A stretch of DNA of 64,000 bases, from assembly GCA_035771165.1 (NCBI GenBank), contig JAWNZC010000294.1, positions 62,001-126,000 on the forward strand. The letters run 5' to 3'. Both the position numbers and the translations under genes were made by a program. This document shows positions 62,830 through 64,000 of the stretch, in pieces. Under the pieces are notes generated by a model that was not told where the DNA came from, did not search any database, and saw only the letters and a program-made list of their open reading frames with translations. How positions within the stretch are numbered: position 1 is the first letter of the stretch; every line of letters starts with the position of its first letter. This DNA comes from Paragorgia papillata (taxonomy: Eukaryota > Cnidaria > Anthozoa > Scleralcyonacea > Coralliidae).

Positions 62830-63626
62830 ATAGCAAAATATGTTATGATAATTAATGCAAAATTGTTGATTTATTGCAATAAATTATATTAATTGAATAT
62901 CCGCCACATATGAGCTTCCGTCATGCGTATTGTAGTTTATGTGTTCAAGTTTCGTGCTGAGTTGAAAACAGCTTCAGAATTTTCTCTCCGAGCCAAAAAA
63001 TACGTTGAAAAGATTGAATGAAGAATAAAAACAGCTTTGAAAAGTCAAAAGGTGGGTGATTTATTTCTTAATCTGTCGTGGTTGTAAATATTTGGCTTTT
63101 TAAATGGACAAAGAAGCTAAAAATATAATTAATAGCGAAAATTACGCGTTGTTTTTCAATATTTCTATTACCTGAAAGCCAGAATAACACAGTTTTTATC
63201 CATAATGATTTATTACTTCAAAAACCCAATTTGCTGAGTAATAATAATGGTTGTACTCATAAATATGTGTTGTTAGTTCAATTCTTGTGGATCTTAATTT
63301 GTCTGACAAAACATTATTGTCAACCTGACAATTCAATCGGGTTTTGTAAACTCTTAAGACGGTTTGTAAAGTGGATTTACCATCTTAACTTTGTAAATTG
63401 TGCATTTGGGTTGTGTATTTTGTGTTAAATGTTAGTTTCCCCCTCTTGGCTCAAGTTTTTCTGAGCTATACGTTGAAAAACCAGCCAGTTTCATCTGCAA
63501 TAGTTTAAGAAAACTACGCCGCCATTTTGTTTTTCACTACTCGCTGTATATGAGCTGATATACAGTTAGTAATGCAGCCAATCAGATTGCAAGATAGCTC
63601 ATATACCATTAGTAGCTATATTATAA

Positions 63627-63707
<81 letters not shown>

Positions 63708-64000
63708 CAGCCAATTCAATAAAGGTTGTCCAGTTTGGAAATCTAAATCTTAAACATTAAGCGCGTAAGGTATGTTGGGGATTACGAATCCATCATTCAA
63801 ATTCATCATTCAAATTAGCGAGCGGCTTTGTTATAAAATGCTAACCACTAGGAACAGTCAGCTATTCTAAGAAACTAGCCAAAGATATGTCACTATATCC
63901 AGACGGTTTCAATAAAAGGAACGGATTAAAATAGAAAGAACGAATTCACTATGCCCTTTAGGAATTAATGTTTGTTTACGTATTGGTTAAAATCTACCCG
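62830..64000. other. Window end, no gene seen
   Basis: AT-rich sequence. An (TA)n/(TACA)n microsatellite at 63625-63709 is the only clear feature. Short open frames carry no domain. Confidence 0.45.

Overview
The window is a stretch of an animal (metazoan) nuclear genome, most likely a cnidarian and probably an anthozoan. The evidence is AT-rich sequence, small exons with GT-AG introns, modular extracellular domains (PAN/apple-like, EGF-like, fibrinogen-like, SRCR, Ig) and a mobile-element mix (Penelope-like elements, a Crypton-like tyrosine recombinase, a KDZ transposase, many foldback elements). The taxon is an inference from domain and repeat style; no marker gene is present. Most of the sequence is transposon-derived.

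Three host genes are visible, all incomplete. (1) 6399-16195, plus strand: the 3' part of a RasGEF (CDC25-type) exchange-factor gene in five exons. Its catalytic domain is split by a Ser/Arg-rich insert of about 255 residues. (2) 28110-24122, minus strand: a two-exon secreted protein with signal peptide, PAN/apple-like, EGF-like and fibrinogen-like parts. Exon 2 is broken by a 371-bp transposon that introduces an in-frame stop. (3) 59847-41297, minus strand: three phase 1-1 exons encoding one SRCR and two Ig-like domains of a probable cell-surface or secreted receptor-like protein. Its introns are filled by a KDZ-type element (about 53-59 kb) and a 9.4-kb Penelope-like element.

Layout: 1-6.3 kb, MITEs, a hAT-like element and two foldbacks carrying tRNA-like sequences. 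6.4-16.2 kb, RasGEF gene with introns full of MITEs. 16.2-24 kb, foldbacks and a four-copy dispersed repeat. 24-28 kb, PAN-EGF-fibrinogen-like gene with a 5S-derived SINE in its intron. 28-35 kb, nested foldbacks and hAT elements. 35.3-37.5 kb, a decayed Crypton-like recombinase. 38-41 kb, two matching tandem arrays and a purine tract. 41.3-59.8 kb, the SRCR-Ig gene with its giant introns. 60-62.6 kb, several Penelope 3' fragments with GIY-YIG nuclease domains.

The strongest unusual signal is RNA-level. Canonical hammerhead ribozyme cores sit in all three copies of the 42-57 kb Penelope terminal repeat. A second family of three hammerhead-like motifs (61084-61124, 61261-61301, 61434-61477) shows compensatory changes in stems I and II and a constant U.U pair where G-C is usual. 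In two of these the ribozyme-like segment also encodes the last residues and the TGA stop of the GIY-YIG open reading frame.
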